Counted from the stretch's first letter, positions 1 through 8,145 are shown. The stretch: 9,899 nucleotides of DNA from an uncultured Mycoplasmataceae bacterium (GCA_949289925.1 CASEPW010000108.1:1-9899), one strand, 5' to 3'. Notes: generated by a model from the letters alone, not told the origin. Numbers and translations are program-made.

Positions 1-1
1 A

Positions 2-100
2 CTAGTAATTATAGTTATAAAAGTGTTAAATTTTAACTTTCCAAAGAATCCTATGAAAGTGTTAAATTTTAACTTTCCAATGATAAAGAAGAAGAAATAA
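2..100 (+). CDS. Possible 3' end of a truncated upstream gene
   Basis: The frame starting at base 2 is open from the window edge to a TAA at 98-100. It encodes about 32 residues: a short hydrophobic run, two copies of a KVLNFNFP motif twelve residues apart, and a lysine-rich tail. The 36-bp repeat period is a multiple of three, so the duplication keeps the frame. The infC promoter begins just after the stop, which fits a gene boundary. The stretch is too short to identify, and one reverse-strand frame is also open across much of it, so this may be non-coding. Confidence 0.3.
   Translation, partial: LVIIVIKVLNFNFPKNPMKVLNFNFPMIKKKK
20..80. repeat. Two 25-bp direct repeats, period 36 bp
   Basis: Identical 25-base copies lie at 20-44 and 56-80, separated by 11 bases that do not match. 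Each copy starts AAAGTGTTAAA and ends ACTTTCCAA, and is itself nearly palindromic (GTTAAA-T-TTTAAC core). There are only two copies, so this is not a CRISPR array. It could be a 12-codon duplication inside a gene end or a pair of protein-binding sites upstream of the infC promoter. Confidence 0.85.
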
Positions 101-122
101 ATAATTATATTTATTTCAATTG

Positions 123-131
123 TGCTATACT
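123..131 (+). promoter_or_regulatory. Extended -10 promoter of the infC operon
   Basis: TGC directly precedes TATACT (126-131), giving the extended -10 pattern TGnTATACT. No convincing -35 box is visible 16-18 bp upstream, which is common with extended -10 promoters and in mollicutes. The predicted transcript start near 138 gives a leader of about 140 nt before the infC GTG codon, enough to hold the hairpin and terminator below. Confidence 0.65.
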
Positions 132-137
132 TTATAC

Positions 138-243
138 GTATAAAGAAAGTGGTTTTTACTCACCTGATGTTGTTTTGTCAACATAGGTAAATGCTTATAT
201 TTTAAGAGTATTTGGGTAAATATGCACTCAAATACTCTTTTTT
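138..243 (+). promoter_or_regulatory. Probable L20-type leader / attenuator of infC-rpmI-rplT
   Basis: The leader between the promoter and infC holds two structures. The first is a hairpin at 162-188: ACCT pairs with AGGT and ATGTTG with CAACAT, with one bulged G and a 6-nt loop. The second is an intrinsic terminator placed before the infC ribosome binding site. In Bacillus subtilis the same operon is controlled by premature termination in its leader, triggered when ribosomal protein L20 binds RNA resembling its 23S site. The gene order and the terminator position fit that model. Which part mimics rRNA here, and whether an antiterminator forms, is inference. Confidence 0.55.
204..243 (+). terminator. 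Intrinsic terminator upstream of infC (attenuator)
   Basis: A 13-bp stem pairs 204-216 with 227-239, with one G-U pair (215:228) and a 10-nt loop. The 3' arm runs into six T residues at 238-243. It lies after the infC promoter and about 35 nt before the infC start, so it must be read through for the operon to be expressed. The ATG at 222 lies inside its loop and has no Shine-Dalgarno, so it is not a credible start. Confidence 0.75.
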
Positions 244-278
244 ATCTTTATACACAAAAATATATTAGGAAGGTACAA

Positions 279-812
279 GTGAATAATCAACAACCAAAAA
301 GAGATACTGCTCCAATCAATGAACAAATAAGAGCGCCTATAGTTATAGTAATTGATGACAAAGGTGTTAATTTAGGTGAAATGCCAATTGCAATCGCTTT
401 AGAAAAAGCAAATAAAAAAAATCTTGATTTAGTTTTAATTTCAAATAAAGGTTCAGTTCCAATCACAAAAATACTTGATTATAGTAAATTCAAGTATGAA
501 CAAAAAAGAAAACAAAAACAAAATAAAAAGAATCAAGTCATTGTTAAACAAAAAGAAATTAAAATAAAACCATTGATAGGAGATCATGATTTATTAGTTA
601 GAGCAACTAATGCAAAAAAATGATTAGATGATGGTAATCGTGTATTATTTGTTATTTTAGCAAAAGGTAGATTAGCAACCAAGGTTGAAATGATTGATGC
701 AATTCATGAAAAATTCATGAGCATGCTTGAAGAAAAAGGGAAACTTATTCAAGATAGAAAAAAAACAAATGAATTTAGATTTGAAAGCATAATAGTACCA
801 AATAAAAAATAA
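279..812 (+). CDS. infC: Translation initiation factor IF-3
   Basis: IF-3 binds the 30S subunit, blocks early 50S joining and checks the start codon. The 177-aa product matches the usual length. The N-terminal domain carries the family hallmark NEQIRAP followed by a strand-rich fold, then a lysine-rich linker ([15 protein letters not shown]), then the C-terminal domain with [10 protein letters not shown] and [13 protein letters not shown] at 621-623 is read as tryptophan; a standard-code translation would cut the protein in half. I chose GTG at 279 because AGGAAGG lies five bases upstream. The in-frame ATG at 222 lies in the terminator hairpin and would add an unrelated 19-residue tail. A non-AUG start is typical of infC, where it serves autoregulation in other bacteria. 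It is the first gene of the rpmI-rplT operon. Confidence 0.95.
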
Positions 813-822
813 AGGAGACAAT

Positions 823-1008
823 ATGAAACAAAAAACTAAAAAATCAGTTGCCAAAAGATTTAAAGTTACTAAATCAGGTAAACTTAAAAGAAAACATGCA
901 TATCGTTCACATATGGCAATAGGTTCAACAACAAAAGCAAAAAGACATTTAAGAAAAGATGGATTAGTATCTAAATCAGATATCAAAAGATATGATCAAT
1001 GTTTATAA
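823..1008 (+). CDS. rpmI: 50S ribosomal protein L35
   Basis: This 61-residue, very basic protein is a structural part of the large ribosomal subunit. It begins [26 protein letters not shown], the conserved N-terminal pattern of L35 (K-T-x-x-x-x-KRFK-x-T-x-GK-x-KR), and is close to the family's usual length of about 65. A strong AAAGGAG site at 811-817, overlapping the infC stop, precedes the ATG by five bases. It lies between infC and rplT, the near-universal order. No TGA codon is used. Confidence 0.96.
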   Translation: MKQKTKKSVAKRFKVTKSGKLKRKHAYRSHMAIGSTTKAKRHLRKDGLVSKSDIKRYDQCL

Positions 1009-1030
1009 TCAGATTACATAGGAGGAAATT

Positions 1031-1375
1031 ATGAGAGTAAAAGGTGGAAGTGTTACAAGACAAAGAAGAAAAAAATGATTAGAACAAGCAGAAGGTTCTT
1101 GAGGAACAAGAAATACTTCTTTTAAAATTGCTAAACAAACTGTTGTTAGAGCATCAACATATGCTTATGCAGACAGAAGAACTAAAAAAAGTGATTTTAG
1201 AAAATTATGAATAGCAAGAATTAATGCAGCAGTTAGACAAGAAGGATATACTTATTCTGCATTCATGAATCAATTAAAGAAAAACAATATTGAAATTAAT
1301 AGAAAAATGTTATCTGAATTAGCTATTAATCAACCAGAGGAATTTAAAGCTTTAGTTAAAAGTGTTATGAAATAA
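1031..1375 (+). CDS. rplT: 50S ribosomal protein L20
   Basis: L20 is an early 23S rRNA-binding assembly protein of the large subunit and, in Firmicutes, the repressor of its own operon. The 114-aa product has the basic N-terminal arm ([16 protein letters not shown]) and the conserved core [20 protein letters not shown]. Three TGA codons (at 1076, 1109 and 1208) encode tryptophan, at or near positions where the family has aromatic residues. A GGAGGA site precedes the ATG by four bases. No terminator follows; the next gene begins 18 bases later, so transcription probably continues into it. Confidence 0.96.
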
Positions 1376-1393
1376 TAATTCTTGCGAGGAAAT

Positions 1394-2308
1394 ATGTATA
1401 ATAAAGAAATTTATGATAATTGAAAATTACATGTAGATGCTACACAGTATGAAATAGTTTATAAATTTATTGATAAAACCGTAAAAATTTTATCTACCTC
1501 AAAATTATTGGACGAAAACCAAAAACAAATAACTGATAATGATGTTATTAATAGATGAAAAAAAGTATCTATCATTAATTTAATCGATGAATTAAATATA
1601 ATTTCTAATTATCAATTATCTCGTGAAACTGATGATGTATTTTATGATGTTTTAATGTATATTGCTAAATCTATCTTAATGCTAAGAAAAAATAATATTA
1701 AGGTTAATGATTTAGAAAATGTTTTAGAACCAAAAATATTTAAATATATGAATTCTAATGTTTCAAATGATCATATAAATGATTTTTTTAAAATATTATT
1801 AACTGATATTTTGAATAATGACAATATCATAATTGATGAAAATGTAAAGTTATCTCTAAAGATTGAAGATACTATGAACATTAGAAGTACTTTATGAAAT
1901 TTAGAAAATTTATGTATTACATTTAAAGATGTTGTTAAATGATTTAAAACAAATAATCAATTAGATTTAGAACAAAAAAAATACTCATTAAATTTAATGT
2001 TAATTTATTATATGTCTAACTTCTATATTAGATATATAAATGATTTAAATGGTAACATTATTAATTACAACAGAATCTATGTTACAACTACTTCATTTAT
2101 TAATAATAGCATTAAAGAAAAAAATCCTTTTGTATTGATATGTTTTAAATCAATTGCTATATTTTTAAATTTGTTGATTAAAAAATATAATTTTGATAAG
2201 AATGATTCAATAATTGAAAATTATTTATCTATAATAAATATATATTGTAACGACTCAAATGTTGAGAAATTAAAAAATATTATTTTTAGTGAAACTAGTA
2301 ATTTCTAG
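1394..2308 (+). CDS. Hypothetical 304-aa helical protein downstream of rplT
   Basis: I do not recognise this family. The 304-residue product is rich in Asn, Ile, Lys and Leu and appears mostly alpha-helical. It has no signal peptide and no nucleotide-binding motif. One hydrophobic stretch near residues 252-267 (FVLICFKSIAIFLNLL) could be a buried helix or a weak membrane segment. Four in-frame TGA codons encode tryptophan; under the standard code only fragments remain. GAGGA lies three bases before the ATG. The gene starts 18 bp after rplT with no terminator between. Its stop codon overlaps the Shine-Dalgarno of the next gene, which begins eight bases later, so the two are probably translated together and may act together. 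Confidence 0.85.
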
Positions 2309-2316
2309 GAGGCATT

Positions 2317-4092
2317 ATGAAAGAACTTATAAAGTTGATTGATATTAATCAGGAATATAAAGGTGAAAAGATTTTAACTAATATTAATTTAAGTTTTAAT
2401 CAACTTCAAAATACTGTTATTTATTCTGATGATAATGAAATTAATAGTTGTCATTTGTTACTAGATATTATTGCTAAAAGTATATTGCCACAAAAAGGTA
2501 AAGTAGAGTATTTTGATGACAAAAGTTCACAATTTTTTATAGGTTATAATTTGTTTGATAGCATTCTTGAAAAAGATGTAATTGTTTTAAATGTTATTAA
2601 GGCATTAACAACAAATCATAATATAGCAAAAAAAGAACCTGATGAATTATTGAAAATTTTAACAATTGATACTTTTATTACTAAAAGTGCCATCGAGTTA
2701 AATGCTTTCGAAAAACAATTGTTAAATTTATATTTATTATTGTTAATAAAACCACAAATAATATTACTGAAATCATTAATTCTTCCAGGTTCAGAAATGA
2801 TGCAGTTTGCGACATTTGGTTATATTAAAAATTATTTATCTAAATATAAAATCACACTTATTGTTACTACAAACGACAAAAATACTATAAATAATATTTG
2901 TGAAAGAGCAATTAATCTTTCTAAAACAATTATTCAGTCGGATGTTTTAATTATCCAATCAAATAAGTTATTAAACAATGAGACAAATGTTAAATCAAAA
3001 CCATATGATTTTGCAGAAAATTTATTAGATTCTATTTATCAATTAGAAGAAAAAAATATTAATAGTGATGAAGCTAGAGTCGAAGAAAAACAATTTGTTG
3101 AAAAGTTATTAACTAAATCATTAGTGGAAGAAAAGAAAGATAATTACATGCCAACTAATGCATTAGATGCAGAACTTGAATCTATTATTATTGAAAAAAG
3201 AAATAATCAACAATCTGAAATTCAAAATAATTCTGATATTCAAGCAAACATTACTAAAACAGTGAAATTAATGAGTAATGATGAAATGAATGTTGAACAA
3301 ATCGAAGATTGATATCACCAAAGACGTGATTTAGAAGAACAATATAATTCTCCTAATTTTGCAAATTTATCTTTAGATTTACAATCTAAAGTTTATGAAA
3401 GTCATGCAAGAGTTAACAATTTAATTGCTAAATATGATCCTACTAATAAGTATGATCCTTTCTATAAACCATCATTAGATAAAAAATTAGAAGAAGAAAG
3501 AATTCAAAAACCAGTTCATGCTAATAACATTAGTATTACAAAAATGATTTTTGATGAAAATTTAGATATTGATTCTTTAGATATTAATGATGATAAATTT
3601 ATTACAACTAATAAAACTAAACAAGTATCTGTTAACCAAGGTTACGAAAATGTAAAAACAAAAGTTTACAACACAGATGAGTTAACAAAAAAAATATCTT
3701 CAGCAGGTGATATTGAATATATGCCTAATGATGAAGAAAATAAAAAAAGATTCTGATTTAAGAAGAAACCATCTGAACCTACAATTAAATATGTTAATAG
3801 AGGAATAAATGATAATATGACTAATGAATTTTTAATGAATTCTAAAAAATGCGGTCCATCTAGAGTTGTAAAAACAGAAAAATTTGAACCAACAAAAAAA
3901 TTATTAAACATCGAACCAACTGACTTTAATGATTCATCATTACCTACTAGCATTCCTGCAAGTGAAGAAGAAAGAAAGAAACAATTAATTGAATTAAAGA
4001 TTAAAAAACGTTCAAAATTAAATGCTCTTGAAGAACTTTATTATGAAGCTTTAGAAGAAAAAGAAAAACTTTTAAAAACAAATAAATACTAG
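2317..4092 (+). CDS. Degenerate ABC-ATPase-like protein with long C-terminal extension
   Basis: The 591-aa product has an N-terminal part (about 1-200) that follows the layout of an ABC nucleotide-binding domain: IKLIDINQEYKGEKILTNINLSF, then a LLLDIIAKSILPQKGKVEYFD stretch like the region after Walker A. The catalytic motifs are gone. The Walker A position reads SDDNEINSC (37-45), with no glycines and no lysine. The signature reads LNAFEKQ (128-134). Walker B reads IILLKS (148-153), lacking Asp and Glu. The switch His is replaced in VTTND. ATP hydrolysis is therefore unlikely, and a structural role is inferred. Residues 240-545 are polar, acidic and probably disordered; 546-591 form a charged helix. 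Two TGA codons (3310, 3754) encode tryptophan. AGGAGG at 2307-2312 sets the start. No substrate or partner is recognised. Confidence 0.85.
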
Positions 4093-4133
4093 TGTATTTA
4101 TATAGATATGTCTCTATCAAAAAATATTTTTGC

Positions 4134-4160
4134 TTGAAAAATTAATATATAATATATGAT
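4134..4160 (+). promoter_or_regulatory. Probable promoter of the 538-aa membrane protein gene
   Basis: TTGAAA (4134-4139) and TATGAT (4155-4160) are separated by 15 bp. TATAAT at 4148-4153 is a better -10 sequence but lies only 8 bp from that -35 box, so it would have to act without it. Either gives a short leader ahead of the ATG at 4184, which has a TGAGGA ribosome site at 4171-4176. The upstream spacer holds only weak hairpins, so read-through from the preceding operon is also possible. Confidence 0.5.
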
Positions 4161-4183
4161 AGACAAATTGTGAGGACTTTACC

Positions 4184-5800
4184 ATGAATACTCAACCAGT
4201 ACAAAAAGAAAATAACGAACAAAACCAAACGCCAGTAGAAAAATTCACTCTACCTAGTAATTATGATGTGGTTTCAGATTATCAAGAAAACACTGAACAG
4301 GGTATAGTAGATAGTTTATTTGACTACTTTGGAAAAGTTTATTACCAATCTGATATAAATACAAGAGATAAAAAAGTTAGAAATAACTATATATCTAAAT
4401 ATGATGCTCATATTTTAAGAATGTTCGCTAGAAGAACAACTAAATTATGATTTGCCTTTGCTATTCTATTTATTCTAGGTGTTGCAGGTATTCTTGGTGT
4501 ATATTTTGGTACAACATTTAATTTATCTGGTATTTTAAATAACACAAGCTCATGAATTCCAGGCGTTCCAGGTGTTATTTTATTTGCAGTTATCATTGCT
4601 TTATCAATAGGTTGTTTGATTGTAGCTTTTGTATTATTAATTTCAGTTATTTATTGAATGAAACTAGATGCTAGATTTGCAAAACGTACAAGAGAAAAGA
4701 TTAAAGAATGAAATAGAGTATTTGATAGATTCTCAAAATCTTTAGAAAAAAATTCTATTTTAAATGCTATTCAATCAGGTATGCCTGAATTTGTATTAGA
4801 TAAAAGAACTCTTGCATACGATAGAAAAATATACAATATTCATAATCGTATTTATGCATATTCAGGTATTCCACAAGATGCTAGAAGAATATCTTATACA
4901 AATACTTTATCAGGTTTCTATAAAGGTGCAGCTTTCTCATTATCAAATTCAACATGAGAATGATTTAGAGAAGCAAAATTAGTAGAAGAGGAAATTAATG
5001 ATAAAAATACTGAAATCAATATTAATGTTAGAAGATCATTAAAGAGATTTGAAGATTCTATTAATCTATTAGTAGTTGATACATTTGCTGATCCAAAATT
5101 AAACTTTGTGTTAAATAATCCTGATGGTAAAAACATTAGATTACAAAATGATATCTTTAATAACATCTTCTCTTTAGCTGTTAATAATCCTAAACATGCA
5201 TACAATGTTTTTACACCATATGCACAACACTCTTTATCAAGATTAAAAACTTGAACAGGAATTTGTAAAAACATTAGACAAGTGATAAAAGAAGGATCAA
5301 AAATTTATGTAGTTTTTGATGCAGATGCTGATTTCTTTAAATTTGATAGAATTACTGATTCTTCATTGAATTATGTATTTAATTCAAAAAATATTTCAGA
5401 TAATACAATCTTTAAAAATGGTGAAGTATTCTCATCAAAAAGTAATAAAAAGAAAAATAGATACAAAATTAAATGCGGTTCTTTGGATGAAACTGCTTCA
5501 TTAATGGTTGAATATATTCTTGAAGAAGTAGACTTATTATTTACAGGTTTAGAAATGGCAACATGTTTCCCAACAGATGATGCTTTTGAAAAAGATGTAA
5601 AAAATGCAAGAGCAAAAACATTAATGTCAATTCTTGAAGAAAAACGTCAAAAAGATTATTCAGAAGAATCTGCAAATGCATTAATGCACATTGCTTCTGA
5701 TGAAGAACTAAACCTATTAGAATCTGAATTTAACTTCAAAAATTGAGACGCAGAAAAAGCTCCTGAATTTAAACCATTAGTAAATGTTGACATTGATTAA
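4184..5800 (+). CDS. Hypothetical two-TM membrane protein with large C-terminal domain
   Basis: I do not recognise this family. The 538-aa product has a polar, Gln/Asn-rich N-terminal tail (1-60) and a basic stretch (RRTTK) before the first membrane helix at about 89-109. A short loop containing NNTSSWIPGVPG follows, then a second helix at about 129-157. From 160 to 538 it is soluble and charged. By the positive-inside rule, both the N-terminal tail and the C-terminal domain should face the cytoplasm. There is no signal peptide or lipobox, and no enzyme motif that I can name. The acidic patch VVFDADADFF (from about residue 376) and a Glu-rich C-terminus stand out. Many TGA codons are read as tryptophan (first at 4448), so a standard-code annotation would split it. 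It follows the pseudo-ABC gene by 91 bp, and its end overlaps the next gene by 17 bases. Confidence 0.85.
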
Positions 5801-6173
5801 TAAATACAAAAAACAATATAATTGATCATTAAACATAGTGATTTTATCAACTATGTTTTTTGCTATTATAGACATTTTCTTTCCACAATATAATAAACAA
5901 TTATTTTTTTCAATTTATACAATATCAGTAATTTTATATTTAATAATGACTACCTTAAATTGAATAAATTTATTTAATGAGTATAATGTTCAGTTATGGT
6001 ATGAATATGCATCAATTACTTTTTATATAATTGATTTATTGTTTTTTATAATTTCTTTCTTTTTTTGTATTTTCAGCTTTCAATATAGTATTTATATGAT
6101 TGGAGCAATAATTTTTTCTATTGCTAGATTAGTTATGTTTAATTTAAATTGAAAACTATTCAATAAAGAATAG
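5784..6173 (+). CDS. Small four-helix membrane protein (hypothetical)
   Basis: Read with TGA as tryptophan, this frame gives a 129-aa, very hydrophobic protein with probable membrane helices at about 14-33, 40-58, 76-99 and 101-119. Its lysine-rich N-terminus (NKYKKQYNW) and C-terminus (WKLFNKE) both suggest cytoplasmic ends. It uses three TGA tryptophans and one TGG. The chosen ATG overlaps the end of the preceding gene by 17 bases, which suggests coupled translation; no Shine-Dalgarno is visible. The alternative ATG at 5853 (residue 24) would remove part of the first helix, so I prefer the longer form, although a terminator hairpin lies between the two starts. I do not recognise the family. 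Confidence 0.65.
5831..5861 (+). terminator. Intrinsic terminator after the 538-aa gene, inside the next ORF
   Basis: AAACATAG pairs with CTATGTTT, extended by an inner TGAT/ATCA with one bulged A and a three-base TTT loop. Six T residues follow at 5856-5861. This is a textbook Rho-independent terminator about 30 bp after the stop of the 538-aa gene. It also lies within codons 16-26 of the overlapping small membrane protein gene. Confidence 0.75.
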
Positions 6174-6175
6174 TA

Positions 6176-6181
6176 TATAAT
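6176..6181 (+). promoter_or_regulatory. -10 box for leaderless pncB transcript
   Basis: A perfect TATAAT ends six bases before the pncB ATG, so transcription should begin at or within a base or two of the start codon. No Shine-Dalgarno is present. A TTGAAA at 6149-6154 is 21 bp upstream, longer than ideal for a -35 box. Confidence 0.6.
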
Positions 6182-6187
6182 ATTTAT

Positions 6188-7237
6188 ATGTTTGATATTA
6201 AAATTCCTAAAAAAGAGATAAAAAATAAATTTTATACTACATATTATTTTTCAAAAACTAGCTCATTATTGAAAAAATATAATAACTCTCATGTATCACA
6301 ACTACAATTTATTTGTTTTAATAACGAGCCATATATGCTTTGTGGAATAAATGAAGTCATTCAAATTATAAAAACTTTTTTGTCAAGAAAAGATTTTAAT
6401 TCAATTAGGATATGACATCGTAATGATGGTGAAATTATTGATATCAATGAACCTGTTTTGATTATTGAAGCTAAATATTATTTAATTGCAGAACTTGAAA
6501 ATATTATTGATGGAGTATTGGCAAGACGTTCATCTGTCGCTACCAATTGTTGAAATATCTTAAAACATATAAATACAGAACAATTAATTTATATGGCTGA
6601 TCGTAGTGATGATTACTTATTGCATCCTTATGATGGTTATGCCGCTTATGTTGGTGGAGTTAGAAATTATTCAAATTATTCTCATGTTGCATTCATTAAA
6701 GATAAAAATGTTAAGGTATATGGTTCTATGCCACATGCTTTAATTCATCAATATGAAAATAATATGAATGCATTATTAAATGATTACATTAAGGAGTATC
6801 CTCAAGTTTCATTGTTAGTTGATTTTGGTAATGATATTATTAAAACATTGTCATCTATTGACAAAAAATACTATAAGAATATTACATCAATTAGAATAGA
6901 TACATCAAAAACATTGATTGATCAATCATTGCAAAAATTAAAATTTAAAGGTAAAGAATATCAAGGTGTAAATCACAAATTAATTACCATTATAAGAGAA
7001 TGAATGGATAAAAATGGTTTTGAACATACAAAAATTACTTCGACAAGCGATAATAATTTAAATAAAATAATTGAATTTAAGAAGAATAAAACACCAATCG
7101 ATTACTATGGAATCGGAACTGCATTAATTGATATTAACTTGCATTTTACTGCTGATTTAGTTTCATTGGATAATAAACCATATGCAAAAGTTGGAAGAAA
7201 ATTATTAAAAAATGATAAATTAAAATTGTATGAATAA
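6188..7237 (+). CDS. pncB: Nicotinate phosphoribosyltransferase
   Basis: This enzyme joins nicotinate to PRPP, helped by ATP hydrolysis, to give nicotinate mononucleotide, the first step of NAD salvage in the cytoplasm. The 349-aa product shows the family landmarks in order: a VLARRSSVATN helix (110-120), a GYAAYVGGVRNYSN segment matching the usual A-x-x-GG-x-x-x-x-SN pattern (150-163), GSMPHAL (179-185) with His183 probably at the conserved reactive His, LVDFGND in place of LVDTYD, IRIDT (235-239), and IDYYGIGTALI in the phosphate-binding barrel end. The length is at the short end of the family. TGA codons at 6413, 6551 and 7001 encode tryptophan. The ATG follows a TATAAT box directly, with no ribosome site. 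Mollicutes cannot make NAD from scratch, which fits a salvage role. Confidence 0.88.
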
Positions 7238-8128
7238 TAAAAACAATTTACTACTGAATTATCATTATTACAATTAATTAATTGTCATTTTTAAATCAAA
7301 AGTTGGTGTTTTATTAGCATTTTCTCTACCTATTTTATTTATGGGTATTTATAGAATTATCATATTGATAGAGATACAATTCAATATTTTATGTTTAATC
7401 TACCGCTATATTATTCTTTAGCTATCTTACCATTAACATTGATAACATTACCACTTGCTATTGTGGATTATAAAGTTTAATTGTTTTAAGAAAAGTAGCA
7501 ATTTCTAATATTAATTCTTTTAAATTTAGTTTAATTATCATAGGTTATTATTTTTTACAATAGTTTGTGCTACTTTTTTGTTACTTTTTTATAGATTTTT
7601 CTATGAAATATGTAAATAATGCTTTTAGATTACACAATTAAGGTGGAGTGGTATATTCAATCATAAATATCTATATTTCTTATCTTTCATTTGGATTCTA
7701 TATTGGTGTTATTTGTAAAAAAATTATTATTACTCAAGCTATTGGGTTTGCTATTATGATTGCTTCATTAGCTTTTGTAGGTCAATTAATTTCGCAAATG
7801 TAATGTTAGAAAGTTCTATCATGAAATATTTATCTTTAGCTTCTCCATTATCATATTCATTAAGTATGTGTAATAATACATTATTTACAATTGTTCCTAG
7901 TGCTATTCCTAATTATATCACTAATCCTACATTCATTAAATTAACAGAAGGATGAAGTATTTTGATATTTATCTTGATTCATATTGAATTGATTTAGATT
8001 ATCCAAAATCTCAACCATTAGTTTTATATACAGCTTGACAAAAAAATTTGAATCTTATAATTCCTTGAGTTTCATCTTTTATTTTTGTTAGCATTAGTCT
8101 TTGAAAATTTAATTGAACGAGTAAATAA
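7230..8128 (+). pseudogene. Decayed ABC-2 type permease pseudogene, paralog of the next gene
   Basis: Translated segments in shifting frames align along their length with the intact permease downstream. ELSLLQLINCHF matches ELSVLELINRHF. YYSLAILPLTLITLPLAIVDYK matches YYSFAILPISFISLPLLIVEFK. LRKVAISNINSF matches LRKIAVSKITSL. YLSLASPLSYSLSMCNNTL matches YICLLSPMSYPMGLMNNIL. WKFNWTSK matches KKFNWSSR at the end. I count about eight frame changes (near 7255, 7292, 7366, 7478, 7556, 7616, 7802 and 7960). There is also one in-frame TAA at 7639, where the paralog has a TGA tryptophan, suggesting a G-to-A change. Its probable ATG at 7230 overlaps the pncB stop, so it was probably coupled to pncB. 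It supplied membrane helices to an ABC exporter before decay. Confidence 0.88.
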
Positions 8129-8139
8129 TAATATATAAT
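8113..8139 (+). promoter_or_regulatory. Promoter of the intact permease (leaderless)
   Basis: TTGAAC (8113-8118) and TATAAT (8134-8139) are 15 bp apart. The -10 box ends six bases before the ATG at 8146, the same spacing as at pncB, and no Shine-Dalgarno is visible. The promoter overlaps the last codons of the permease pseudogene. Confidence 0.6.
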
Positions 8140-8145
8140 AAACAA

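Noticed and set aside
20..80. Possible CRISPR array (repeat with 36-bp period).
   Set aside because: There are only two copies, the gap is 11 bases, far too short for a spacer, and no cas genes are present.
20..152. AAAGTGT at 20-26 and 56-62 and AAAGTGG at 146-152 resemble MraZ boxes.
   Set aside because: Mollicute MraZ sites are closely spaced repeats about 10 bp apart upstream of division genes. Here the spacing is 36 and 90 bp and the downstream genes are ribosomal.
222..224. ATG as an upstream start for infC.
   Set aside because: It lies in the terminator loop with no ribosome site and adds residues unlike IF-3. GTG at 279 has a strong AGGAAGG.
672..986. Reverse-strand open frame across the end of infC and rpmI.
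   Set aside because: It is the antisense shadow of two certain genes, with no independent signals.
3666..3953. Reverse-strand open frame in the tail of the pseudo-ABC gene.
   Set aside because: It is antisense to a continuous + strand frame under code 4, with no ribosome site.
4093..4135. Terminator after the pseudo-ABC gene (ATAGA/TCTAT and CAAAAA/TTTTTG hairpins).
   Set aside because: The stems are only 5-6 bp and nearly all AT, with no following T-run, so they are too weak to claim.
4918..5274. Reverse-strand open frame of 118 codons.
   Set aside because: It is antisense to the 538-aa gene, which is open throughout under code 4.
7270..7285. Perfect 16-bp palindrome (ACAATTAATTAATTGT) as a terminator or operator after pncB.
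   Set aside because: It lies within the pseudogene segment encoding LQLINC, is pure low-complexity AT except at its ends, and has no proper T-run after a GC-bearing stem.
7230..8128. Frameshifts explained by sequencing error alone.
   Set aside because: About eight frame changes plus an in-frame TAA in under 900 bp, while all neighbouring genes with similar homopolymer runs are intact, points to real decay.
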